25,074 nucleotides of DNA, from assembly GCA_964496755.1 (NCBI GenBank), contig CAZCBD010000016.1, forward strand, positions 1-25,074, in the 5' to 3' direction. The notes under the pieces were generated by a model that made no database searches, had not been told where the DNA came from, and saw only the letters and a list, made by a program, of their open reading frames with translations. This document shows positions 1-7,842 of the stretch, one piece after another. This DNA is from CAZCBD01 sp964496755 (lineage in GTDB: Bacteria; Bacteroidota; Ignavibacteria; Ignavibacteriales; Melioribacteraceae). The position numbers were made by a program, and so were the translations under genes. Numbering within the stretch: the first letter of the stretch is position 1; the number at the start of each line of letters is the position of its first letter.

Positions 1-3000
1 AATACTGTTGGAAACGTAGTTGCTACAGGTACTTTAGCTTTTAGAGGTACTGCAGCTCAAGGTTTTACACCGGGTGCTTCTCTAACTGTTAATAACCTAA
101 CTATCAACAAAGCATCTGACGAAGTTAAAATGACAGCTTCCGTTGTAGTTGCAGGTAACTTAACTATTACATCAGGTAAATTGAATGTTGATGATTACAA
201 TGTTAATATGACCGGTGCAGGTGCAACATTTAGCAACGGTGGTAGTGCTTATTCATCAACAGGTGTTGGTTATGTTGTATTCCAAAATGCCGATGTTGGT
301 GGTGTGGGTACTACAGGTACTGCTGCTACTATTACCGGTACAGGTACTTTCGGTAATGTATTGGTTAACTTAGTTGATCCTGATGATAATGTGGTTACCG
401 GTTCATCTGTTACAATGGATGGTATCTTATATATATTCCAGGGTGCAGTTTCTATTGCTAACGGACACACAGTTACTTTCTCTGATGCTACAGTAAAAAT
501 AATTACTGATGCTGCTCACAAGGCTGCACTTAAAATACCGGGTGGCGGTACAGGTAAAACTGCAGTTGCTTCAGGTAAAGTGGTAAATCTAATTTATGCT
601 GATAACGGTACTCCGGCTGCGTTCACCGTAGGTTTGGAATGGGTTGCCGCTACTGCTGCTAAATTGGGTGATGTAACTGTTACTACTAAAAGTGCTGTAA
701 CAGGTTACAATGGTGCTTCTACTATTGCCGGTACTTTAACGGTTGGTGCAGGTGCAACTTTAACTCAAGGTGCTAATGTTTACACACTTACAGGTGCTTC
801 AAAAACTCACTCTGTTAAAGGTACTGTTAGCGGTGGTACTTTAACGGTTACAGGTGCTGGTTCTGCATTAAACGGTAGTACTACTTCTGCTGATGCTGCT
901 ACTGTTAATAATTTGATTGTAAACTTAACAAATGCTACAGATACATTTACTTCTAATAATTTGCAAGTTATTGGTGGAAATTTAACAGTTACCAAGGGTG
1001 CCGCTACTGTTGCAATGAATTCTAAATATTCAACAATTAGCGGTAATGCAACTTTAACAGACGGTTCATTGAACTTAACTGTTGCCGGTACTACTACTTC
1101 GGTATTAACCGGTAATGTTGTTTTAACCAAAGGTAACTTTACATTAACCAGAGGTGGTGCCAGCACTGTTATCGGTGGTGCCGTTACTTTAACAGACGGT
1201 ACTTTAACATTAGGTTCTAATGTTACCGTAACTGGTGCTACTTCTCAAGTTGCCGGTAATTTGGCGCTTGGTGGTTATAAATATACTCAATTAGGTTCTG
1301 CTGCAAGTCCTGATTACAACAGAACAGGAACAGGTACAGTTACTAACGGTACTATTGAATTTAATTCAAGTGCAGCTTCAATTGATTTAGCTCCGGGTAC
1401 TTCTTTTGTATTACCTAATGTTAGATTTGTTGGTACTGCTAATCAAGTTTCATTTAACAGTGCTTTGGAAATTTCAGGTACTGTATTATTTGATAATGCT
1501 GCTATCGTTAGACAGGTTACCGGATTTTTAACTGTTTCAGGTAATTCTATTTATGTTGAATCAGATGCAGGTGCATTTACCGGTAGAATTAAATTGACAG
1601 GTAGTGCTGCTACCGTTACTATGGAACAAAATTATGCGTTCCCTACTTTGGAAATTGCTTCCGACGGTACCGTTACTTTTGCTTCAAATAATTCAACAGC
1701 AAGAACCGTAACTTGTGGTACTGCTTTTACATTAACCAAAGGTACTTTGGCAATGGGCAAAAACCATCTTGATGTTGCTACTGCCTTTACATATACAGCA
1801 GGTGCAATTACTCAAACAACAGGTTGGTTGGAATTAAATGTTGCTACTCCTACATTAGCTGCAACCGGCTTTGTTGTTGATAATTTATATGTTAAGACTA
1901 CTGCAACTACTTTTGGTACTTCTGCTGTAACAGTAAACAAAAACTTGAAATTTAATGTTAATATTACAACATCAGCTGATGGTAAACTTATATTAGGTGA
2001 TGGAGTCACAATTGAAAGAAATGGTGTTGGTGTTGGTGTTGGTTTTGTTGCTGGTGTATTAAATAAGGTTCCTGCTTTTGGTGCTACTACCAACTTAATT
2101 TACAATGGTAATGGCGCTATTACTGCCGGTAAAGAACAACCTGCCACAGTAAATAATTACACTATCACAAATGCAGCTACTGTAGTTTCTTTAGCTGCAG
2201 ATGTTACCATTACAGGTAAACTTTCTCTTGCAGGAACATTACTGCAAGGTACAAAAACTTGTACAATGGCAGACGGTTCCGTTTTAGAATTAAAAATTAA
2301 TGGTCTTACAGCTATAAACGGTAAAAATCTTACAAAAGCCGGTAAAATGGATTTAATTTACGCTGCTGCAGTAACTACTTCAACACGTGAATTAGGACCT
2401 AGTTCTTCAAATGTATATACAACACCATTTAGTGGTAATATTACCGTTAAAGCTAATACAACTTTAAAGGCCGATTTAACAATAGACGGTAAATTATTAC
2501 TTGACGGCGGTAATGTGCAATTTAGTGCTACCGGCGACAAGCTTACTTTATTAGGCGATTTTGAAGAAAAAGCCGGCAAATGGTTTACTTCTGCAGCCGG
2601 TACGGTTGTTTTAGGTGGTTCTACCAATACTGAATTTAAAATCAGTAGAAATCACACTATTGATAATAAGTCAGACATAGAATTGAAAAAAGCAAATGCA
2701 GATGCTATTACTACACTTAAAGGTGGTAATTTAGACTTTGCTACTACACCAAGAAATATTACTTTAACAAAAGGTGTATTGGAAACTGATGCTACATCAA
2801 CAATTATCTTGAAGCAATCAAATGCTTCCGGCCAACCTACACAAGGTTTCACAAGAACCAGTGGTGTAATTGCCGGTAACGTTCGTAAATTTGTTGACAA
2901 AACAAGACTAACTGATATTAGTGTGGTTGAATTCCCCACTGGAGACGAAAAAGGTGAATACAGACCTGCTAAATTCTATTTCAAAACAGCTCCACAGTCT

Positions 3001-4836
3001 TCAATTAACCTAACAGTTAATCATGAAAACACTAAACCTGGTGGTTCTAATGGTATTCCGTTTAACACAGGTTCAGTTGAAATTACAAACTATGCTCCTT
3101 TCTTCTGGTACATAAAATCAGATATCGCATTAGCTCCTTCATATAAATTCGACTTGGAATTACAATCAGAAGGTTATAGCGATTACATTAAAGAAGGAAT
3201 TCAAAATGTAAGAATGGTAAGACGTGACTCAGGTAACGTTGCAAACCAATGGAGATTACAAGGTACTGACGGTAATTATGATAACTCAACTATAGCTCCT
3301 AACTGGCCATTAGTTAAAGTTATTGATGCAACCGGTGGTGTTACACTTCAAGGTTCAATCTTTACTTATAGCCAAAGTAATAAACCTCCTAAATTTGTAG
3401 ATTCCTTAGCTGCAACAGGAACTACAATTAATGAAGATAGCTTATTTACATTTACATATAGTGCTACAGATCCTGACATTGGTCAAACACCTAGCTTAAA
3501 AGCTAAAACATTACCTGTTGGCGCTACATTTAATGATACTACAGGTGTATTCTCATGGAAACCTACTTTCTTACAAGCAGGTACTCACACTGTAGCTATT
3601 ATGGCTATTTCAGGTACAGATACAACAACTACAACAGCTGCAATTGTTGTAAACGATGTTAATCATGCTCCTGTATTTACAGCAACTCCGAATGGAAATT
3701 CAGTACCTGAAGGTGTTGAATATACATTCCAATATGTAGCTCAAGATACTGTTGATACAGATGATACATTAACTTACACATTAGTAAGTGTTAATGATTC
3801 AACATTGAATGTTCCGACTGTTTCTTCAACAGGTGAATTCAAATGGACACCGGTTTGGGATAAAGTTGGTTCAAAATTAGTAGTAACTGTAAAAGTTAAT
3901 GACGGTACAGTAGATGTAACTACAATAGATACATTAACAATTACAAAAACAAACAGAGCTCCTGTACTTACAAGAGTAACTGTTGGCGATACATTAAAAG
4001 CCACTGAAGGTGTTGCTGCAACATTTACATACAAAGCAACAGATCCTGACAATGATAAATTCTCATTTGCTGTTAAAGCAATTGAAGCATATGATACTGT
4101 TTCTGCTAAAACAGCTCAAATGGTGGATTCTGTATTCACTTGGACTCCTTCATTCGTAGCTGCAGGTACTTACAAATTTGAAGTAAGTGTAATCGATAGT
4201 GGCGCAGGTAACTTAACTGATAAAGATACTTTATTAGTAGTAGTTGCAAATGCAAACGCTGCTCCAACAATTACAGCTTCAATACCTACTGATACATTAA
4301 CAGTTGGATATGAAAAAACATTCCAATACACTGCAACCGATCTTGATGGTGATGTATTGACTTGGACATTGATTTCTGCTACAACCGGCGCTTCAATTGA
4401 CGCTTCAACCGGTCTGTTTACATGGAAACCAACCGCAAAAGGTAACTACTTAATTAAAGTAGTAGTTTCTGACGGTACATTAGCAGATACATCAATTGTT
4501 GAAGTTCCTGTTAACGAAGCCGGTGTTGGTGTAGAAGGAAATAAAGGATTACCGACAGAATTCTCACTTGATCAAAACTATCCTAACCCATTCAACCCGA
4601 CAACTACAATTAAATTTGCATTGCCGGTTGAATCAAATGTTAAGATTCAAGTTATCAACTTACTTGGTCAAGTTGTAAGTACTGTTGTTGATGGTGTTCA
4701 AACTGCTGGATTCCATACATTTAACTTTAACGCATCTAACTTACCTTCGGGTATGTACATTTACAGAATCGTTGCTAAAGCTATTGACGGTTCAGATAAC
4801 TTTGTTAAAGTTAGAAAAATGATGTTATTGAAATAA
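1..4836 (+). CDS. Giant T9SS-secreted surface protein with Ig-like repeats, 5'-partial
   Basis: The reading frame is open from base 1 to a TAA at 4834-4836, so 1611 residues are visible and the true start lies upstream; the ATG at 130 is internal. Residues 1 to about 955 are rich in Gly, Thr, Ala, Val and Asn and repeat loose 20-residue units of the kind GNVTLTxGTLTL, which suggests a beta-solenoid or adhesin-like stalk. Residues about 959-1126 form a linker with the FPTGD...YRP pattern seen before the C-terminal part of many T9SS cargo proteins. Four Ig/cadherin-like (He_PIG-type) repeats start near residues 1127, 1221, 1318 and 1417, with recurring NxAP starts, TDPD or DxDGD motifs and FxWxP turns. 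Residues 1516-1611 are a type A T9SS sorting domain with NYPNPFNPT at nt 4576-4602, a GQVV strand and LPSGMYIYRI. The protein should be exported by Sec, cross the outer membrane through T9SS and stay on the surface or be released. Its ligand cannot be told from sequence. Confidence 0.9.
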   Translation, partial: NTVGNVVATGTLAFRGTAAQGFTPGASLTVNNLTINKASDEVKMTASVVVAGNLTITSGKLNVDDYNVNMTGAGATFSNGGSAYSSTGVGYVVFQNADVGGVGTTGTAATITGTGTFGNVLVNLVDPDDNVVTGSSVTMDGILYIFQGAVSIANGHTVTFSDATVKIITDAAHKAALKIPGGGTGKTAVASGKVVNLIYADNGTPAAFTVGLEWVAATAAKLGDVTVTTKSAVTGYNGASTIAGTLTVGAGATLTQGANVYTLTGASKTHSVKGTVSGGTLTVTGAGSALNGSTTSADAATVNNLIVNLTNATDTFTSNNLQVIGGNLTVTKGAATVAMNSKYSTISGNATLTDGSLNLTVAGTTTSVLTGNVVLTKGNFTLTRGGASTVIGGAVTLTDGTLTLGSNVTVTGATSQVAGNLALGGYKYTQLGSAASPDYNRTGTGTVTNGTIEFNSSAASIDLAPGTSFVLPNVRFVGTANQVSFNSALEISGTVLFDNAAIVRQVTGFLTVSGNSIYVESDAGAFTGRIKLTGSAATVTMEQNYAFPTLEIASDGTVTFASNNSTARTVTCGTAFTLTKGTLAMGKNHLDVATAFTYTAGAITQTTGWLELNVATPTLAATGFVVDNLYVKTTATTFGTSAVTVNKNLKFNVNITTSADGKLILGDGVTIERNGVGVGVGFVAGVLNKVPAFGATTNLIYNGNGAITAGKEQPATVNNYTITNAATVVSLAADVTITGKLSLAGTLLQGTKTCTMADGSVLELKINGLTAINGKNLTKAGKMDLIYAAAVTTSTRELGPSSSNVYTTPFSGNITVKANTTLKADLTIDGKLLLDGGNVQFSATGDKLTLLGDFEEKAGKWFTSAAGTVVLGGSTNTEFKISRNHTIDNKSDIELKKANADAITTLKGGNLDFATTPRNITLTKGVLETDATSTIILKQSNASGQPTQGFTRTSGVIAGNVRKFVDKTRLTDISVVEFPTGDEKGEYRPAKFYFKTAPQSSINLTVNHENTKPGGSNGIPFNTGSVEITNYAPFFWYIKSDIALAPSYKFDLELQSEGYSDYIKEGIQNVRMVRRDSGNVANQWRLQGTDGNYDNSTIAPNWPLVKVIDATGGVTLQGSIFTYSQSNKPPKFVDSLAATGTTINEDSLFTFTYSATDPDIGQTPSLKAKTLPVGATFNDTTGVFSWKPTFLQAGTHTVAIMAISGTDTTTTTAAIVVNDVNHAPVFTATPNGNSVPEGVEYTFQYVAQDTVDTDDTLTYTLVSVNDSTLNVPTVSSTGEFKWTPVWDKVGSKLVVTVKVNDGTVDVTTIDTLTITKTNRAPVLTRVTVGDTLKATEGVAATFTYKATDPDNDKFSFAVKAIEAYDTVSAKTAQMVDSVFTWTPSFVAAGTYKFEVSVIDSGAGNLTDKDTLLVVVANANAAPTITASIPTDTLTVGYEKTFQYTATDLDGDVLTWTLISATTGASIDASTGLFTWKPTAKGNYLIKVVVSDGTLADTSIVEVPVNEAGVGVEGNKGLPTEFSLDQNYPNPFNPTTTIKFALPVESNVKIQVINLLGQVVSTVVDGVQTAGFHTFNFNASNLPSGMYIYRIVAKAIDGSDNFVKVRKMMLLK

Positions 4837-4855
4837 TACATACATCATATAAATT

Positions 4856-4885
4856 AAAAAAACCCCGATTCGTCGGGGTTTTTTT
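4856..4885 (+). terminator. Rho-independent terminator after the surface protein gene
   Basis: A perfect stem CCCCGA (4863-4868) / TCGGGG (4873-4878) encloses a TTCG tetraloop. The stem is flanked by seven A on the left and seven T on the right, so the pairing extends and the structure can work on both strands. It begins about 20 bases after the stop codon of the surface protein gene. Confidence 0.93.
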
Positions 4886-4960
4886 ATGCCCTTTAATTAT
4901 TCTGTTTCTCAAAAATTTTTCTCCTTTTGCAATTAATTCTTTTACTCCGGGATTAATTGC

Positions 4961-5030
4961 GTTCGGTAAATGCTTGTTCGGTAAATGCTTGTTTGTAAAT
5001 GCTTGTTTGTAAATGCTTGTTTGTAAATGT
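4961..5030. repeat. Short tandem repeat, about five units of 14-15 bp
   Basis: Two copies of GTTCGGTAAATGCTT (4961-4975 and 4976-4990) are followed by two copies of GTTTGTAAATGCTT (4991-5004 and 5005-5018) and a truncated fifth unit, GTTTGTAAATGT (5019-5030). The units abut without spacers and lie in non-coding DNA between two terminators. It is a simple minisatellite-like array, and the 15-to-14 bp change within it points to slippage or local duplication. Confidence 0.85.
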
Positions 5031-5325
5031 TCGATTTTGTTATTAGCAGAAATTTTTCGGTGTCTCTTAACCCGAAGTAAGGCGCTTTAAGGCCAAGCAA
5101 AAAGCATTAATCTAAACTGTTCCGTGTTCAAGAGATGGAGCACTGTAATATGTTCAATAGAAGATTCCGAAAAGCGTAACTAGCCCGATAAGTTCATTTT
5201 GCCGAACTCGGGATATTTCAAATACCTTTTTAGTAGGATAATTTAGCGAAAATTATTGACTGAAAATTAAGGTGTCGAAAAAAAATTTCAATAACGTGGA
5301 TAGAAATTCTGGTAAGGGGCAGGAT
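5031..5325. other. Gene-free intergenic stretch with a bulged hairpin
   Basis: I see no gene with a credible start, ribosome site or recognisable product in this stretch. It contains a bulged hairpin at 5184-5212, with CCCG then AGTTC (5191-5195) pairing to GAACT (5204-5208) then CGGG, and three unpaired bases ATA on the 5' side. A weaker long-range pairing, TCTCTT (5063-5068) with AAGAGA (5130-5135), encloses GC-richer sequence. Neither structure is followed by a T run. The stretch could be a decayed gene or mobile-element remnant, or a small RNA; the sequence alone does not decide. Confidence 0.4.
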
Positions 5326-5354
5326 AAAAAAACGCTCACATTCAAGTGAGCGTT
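5326..5354 (-). terminator. Rho-independent terminator of the gamma-glutamyltransferase gene
   Basis: A perfect 9-bp stem, AACGCTCAC (5331-5339) / GTGAGCGTT (5346-5354), has a 6-base loop. On the minus strand it runs into a stretch of seven T (complement of 5326-5332). It lies about 80 bases past the stop of the minus-strand gene that ends at 5433. Confidence 0.85.
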
Positions 5355-5432
5355 CATGATTGTTGCAGGTATTGATAACTTAAGCCGGTTTCGGCAATTC
5401 GCTCGGGCAATTTTTACTGCAGCCGTAAAATA

Positions 5433-7130
5433 CTAATATCCGGCGGCCATTCCATCTTTTCGCGATTCGGAAGCACCATAGTAAACCTTATTCACATCGT
5501 CCCACATAATGGCTTGATATCCACCGTAACCGCCCAAATCGAAACGAATTTTGTGGCCCATTTTCATTAAGGATCGAATCACATCATAAGAGATTCCGGA
5601 TTCCACCGCAACAACACCGCCGTTGGACATTTTCCCGCCCGTTGGCTCCGATGACCCGAAATGTTGGATTCGGGGTGCATCGCCCGCAGCTTGCAAGTTC
5701 ATTCCGAAATCAATTATGTTAACCAAAATTTGCACATGTCCCTGAGGTTGCATGGCACCTCCCATTACTCCGAAACTCATAAACGGTTTGTTGTTTTTTG
5801 TAACGAAAGCAGGTATAATAGTGTGAAAAGGGCGTTTCCCGGGTTGATAAACATTAAAATGTTCCTCTTCCAAAGAGAACAATTCGCCTCTATCTTGCAA
5901 AATAAAACCGCAATTTTCCGGAATTATTCCCGAACCCATTCCGCGAAAATTACTTTGAATAAATGAAATCATATTTCCATCCTTATCGGCAACCGTAAGG
6001 TAAATTGTATCACCTTCTTTCAGATTGCCCGGGTCATAACTTTTAGCAGCTCTGTTCAAATTGATAAGCTTACTTCGTTTTTGCGCGTATTCTTTTGAAA
6101 TCAATTTATTAACGGGAATTTTATTAAAATTCGGGTCGGCATAAAATTTAGCTCTGTCTTCATAGGCTAATTTTTTTGCTTCGATTAGCAAATGCAAATA
6201 TTCTTTGCTCCCGAAACCCATTTTCGCCACATCAAAATTTTCTAAAATATTCAATATTTGCAGAGCTGCTATTCCCTGTCCATTCGGCGGAAGCTCCCAA
6301 ACATCATATCCGCGGTAATTAGTTGAAACGGGTTTAACCCATTCGGATTTATGCGAGGCAAGATCCTCGAGCGAAAGAAATCCGCCGGCTTTTTTCATGG
6401 TTTTATCAATAATCTCGGCAATTTCTCCTTTATAAAAAACATCTCTTCCGCCATCGGCAATTTTCTGCAAAGTCTCAGCCAAATACGGATTTTTGAATAT
6501 TTCGCCCTTTCTGGGGGTGTGTCCGTTGGGCATGTAAGTTTTTTCGAAACCCGGGAATTTACGCAAACGGTGTGAACTTCTTTCCATGTAATATGCAATT
6601 AACTCGGTTACCGGAAATCCGTTTTTTGCGTAATTAATTGCCGGCCGAAGAATCTCTTTCATTTTGAGTTTGCCGAATTTTTTGTGCAATTCAAACCAAC
6701 CGTCAACGCATCCCGGAACAGAAACAGGTAGCGGTCCGTAAGAAGGTATTTTTTTATAACCTCTATCTTTAAAGTATTTCAGAGTCAAAGATTTTGGCGA
6801 ACGCCCGCTTGCATTTAGTCCGTACAATTTTTTAGTTTTCGCATCCCAGATAATTGCGAACAAATCGCCACCGATTCCGCTTCCGGTCGGTTCCATTAGC
6901 CCGAGTGCGGCATCAGCAGCAATTGCAGCGTCTATTGCATTGCCGCCTTTTTTTAAAATATCCAATGCAATTTGGGTTGCAAGCGGATGACTAGTGCAAG
7001 CAATTCCATTTTGAGCAATCACTTCGGATCGTGTTGCGCGAATATCGCCGCTAATTCTGTCTTGTGCCGATAGAAATTGAAAGCCTACTAATAGTAAAAA
7101 GAAAAACGGTAAAAAGAAAATTTTTTTCAT
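5433..7130 (-). CDS. ggt: Gamma-glutamyltransferase family hydrolase, exported
   Basis: The product is 565 residues, a normal length for the GGT family of N-terminal nucleophile hydrolases. These enzymes cleave gamma-glutamyl bonds, for example in glutathione, and can transfer the group to amino acids or water. Residues 1-22 form a signal peptide (two Lys, a hydrophobic Phe/Leu run, then LSA before Gln), so the enzyme is probably periplasmic or exported. The family-typical GSGIGGDLF lies at 83-91. The self-cleavage site and nucleophile are in EGDTIYLTVADKDGN, with Thr375 as the expected catalytic residue. SFGVMGGAMQPQGH (452-465) and the C-terminal SRKDGMAAGY also fit the family. Start choice: the ATG at 7130 gives a clean signal peptide and is preceded by a purine-rich GGGGGAA site. 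The gene stands alone, convergent with the surface protein gene and divergent from mraZ. The substrate is inferred from family only; a cephalosporin acylase-like or other gamma-glutamyl hydrolase role cannot be excluded. Confidence 0.93.
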   Translation of the reverse strand: MKKIFFLPFFFLLLVGFQFLSAQDRISGDIRATRSEVIAQNGIACTSHPLATQIALDILKKGGNAIDAAIAADAALGLMEPTGSGIGGDLFAIIWDAKTKKLYGLNASGRSPKSLTLKYFKDRGYKKIPSYGPLPVSVPGCVDGWFELHKKFGKLKMKEILRPAINYAKNGFPVTELIAYYMERSSHRLRKFPGFEKTYMPNGHTPRKGEIFKNPYLAETLQKIADGGRDVFYKGEIAEIIDKTMKKAGGFLSLEDLASHKSEWVKPVSTNYRGYDVWELPPNGQGIAALQILNILENFDVAKMGFGSKEYLHLLIEAKKLAYEDRAKFYADPNFNKIPVNKLISKEYAQKRSKLINLNRAAKSYDPGNLKEGDTIYLTVADKDGNMISFIQSNFRGMGSGIIPENCGFILQDRGELFSLEEEHFNVYQPGKRPFHTIIPAFVTKNNKPFMSFGVMGGAMQPQGHVQILVNIIDFGMNLQAAGDAPRIQHFGSSEPTGGKMSNGGVVAVESGISYDVIRSLMKMGHKIRFDLGGYGGYQAIMWDDVNKVYYGASESRKDGMAAGY

Positions 7131-7296
7131 GTTTCCCCCGATTAATAAATGAAACTCAAATTATGAATTTCATTTTAAAGACGCAAAAGTTAAAGAAGTA
7201 AAAAACAATATTACGCGGGAAAGCTTATCGGGAAAATAAAATTTGCCGACCTATTTAAGAGCAAAATTATTAAAATAAATTATTTACATTTTTTTC

Positions 7297-7326
7297 TTGC
7301 ATTTGTATGTATAAATGTCGTAATTT
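7297..7326 (+). promoter_or_regulatory. Candidate promoter for the dcw cluster
   Basis: TTGCAT (7297-7302) and TAATTT (7321-7326) are separated by 18 bases and lie about 60 bases upstream of the preferred mraZ start. TAATTTG also partly resembles the Bacteroidota -7 element. The region is AT-rich, so chance matches are likely. This is the only promoter-like sequence I can point to ahead of the 14-gene run. Confidence 0.28.
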
Positions 7327-7333
7327 GTCAATT

Positions 7334-7360
7334 AGTGGGGAAAAGTGTTTAATTTTCCCA
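7334..7360 (+). promoter_or_regulatory. Candidate MraZ operator in the mraZ leader
   Basis: MraZ proteins are known to bind TGGG-type repeats upstream of their own gene. Here AGTGGGGAAA (7334-7343) is followed directly by the partly matching AGTGTTTAAT, and TGGGGAAAA (7336-7344) faces an inverted TTTTCCCA (7353-7360). Only one full TGGGG box is clear, so the assignment is tentative. The position just before the mraZ ATG fits autoregulation. Confidence 0.35.
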
Positions 7361-7383
7361 AATTAAATAAGAATAAGGAAAAA

Positions 7384-7830
7384 ATGTTTTTAGGAAGTTT
7401 TAAATATTCAATCGATTCCAAAGGCAGGGTTAGTTTACCGGCCAAGTTGCGGAAAGCCGTAAATCCGGATGCAAACGATACATTTGTGATGACGCGCGGA
7501 TTAGAGAAGTGTATTGAAGTTCACCCCAAAGATATGTGGGCGGAAAATATTGAAGCACGATTGAATATGTTAAATTCCTTTAACAAAAATCACACTGCCT
7601 TTTTGCGTAGATACTTGGAAAAAGCTGCCGAAGATACTTTAGATTCACAAGCACGACTTTCAATTCCACAAAATTTAATTGAATATGCAGGAATAAAAAA
7701 AGAAGTGATGATAATTGGAATGAATAAGAATATTGAATTTTGGGATCCTGAAGAATATGAAAAATATCTTGAATCGCAGGAATTAAGTTTTGAAGAATTA
7801 GCCAACGATGTAATGAATAAAACGATGTAA
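7384..7830 (+). CDS. mraZ: MraZ, transcriptional regulator of the dcw cluster
   Basis: The product is a 148-residue MraZ with two AbrB/MraZ-type swapped-hairpin modules. The first carries SIDSKGRVSLPAKLRK (9-24); the second carries TLDSQARLSIPQNL (85-98). MraZ is a DNA-binding protein that sits at the head of division and cell wall clusters and usually represses its own operon. The frame can be extended to a GTG at 7345 (161 residues), but I chose the ATG at 7384: AAGGAA ends four bases before it, and MFLGSF is the normal MraZ N-terminus, whereas the 13 extra residues have no family counterpart. The extension would also overlap the candidate operator. rsmH follows after 12 bases. Confidence 0.95.
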   Translation: MFLGSFKYSIDSKGRVSLPAKLRKAVNPDANDTFVMTRGLEKCIEVHPKDMWAENIEARLNMLNSFNKNHTAFLRRYLEKAAEDTLDSQARLSIPQNLIEYAGIKKEVMIIGMNKNIEFWDPEEYEKYLESQELSFEELANDVMNKTM

Positions 7831-7842
7831 TGAATAAATAAA

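Noticed and set aside
270..4052. Several minus-strand open frames of 66-119 codons opposite the surface protein gene
   Set aside because: They are mirror frames of a repetitive, GGT/GCT/ACT-rich gene, read as Pro/Val/Leu/Thr-rich sequence with no ribosome sites and no recognisable product.
4961..5030. CRISPR-like repeats
   Set aside because: Units of 14-15 bp abut directly with no spacers, no leader and no cas genes nearby; this is a simple tandem array.
4837..5432. tRNA or other known structured RNA gene in the large intergenic region
   Set aside because: I found no cloverleaf, T-loop GTTCRA context with matching acceptor stem, or CCA-ready end; only isolated hairpins.
5661..6575. Plus-strand open frames inside the gamma-glutamyltransferase gene
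   Set aside because: They lie antisense to a gene with clear family motifs along its whole length, and their products show no domain or signal.
7345..7383. GTG start for mraZ giving 13 extra residues
   Set aside because: The extension has no counterpart in the family, lacks a ribosome site and overlaps the likely operator; the ATG at 7384 has both a good site and the standard N-terminus.
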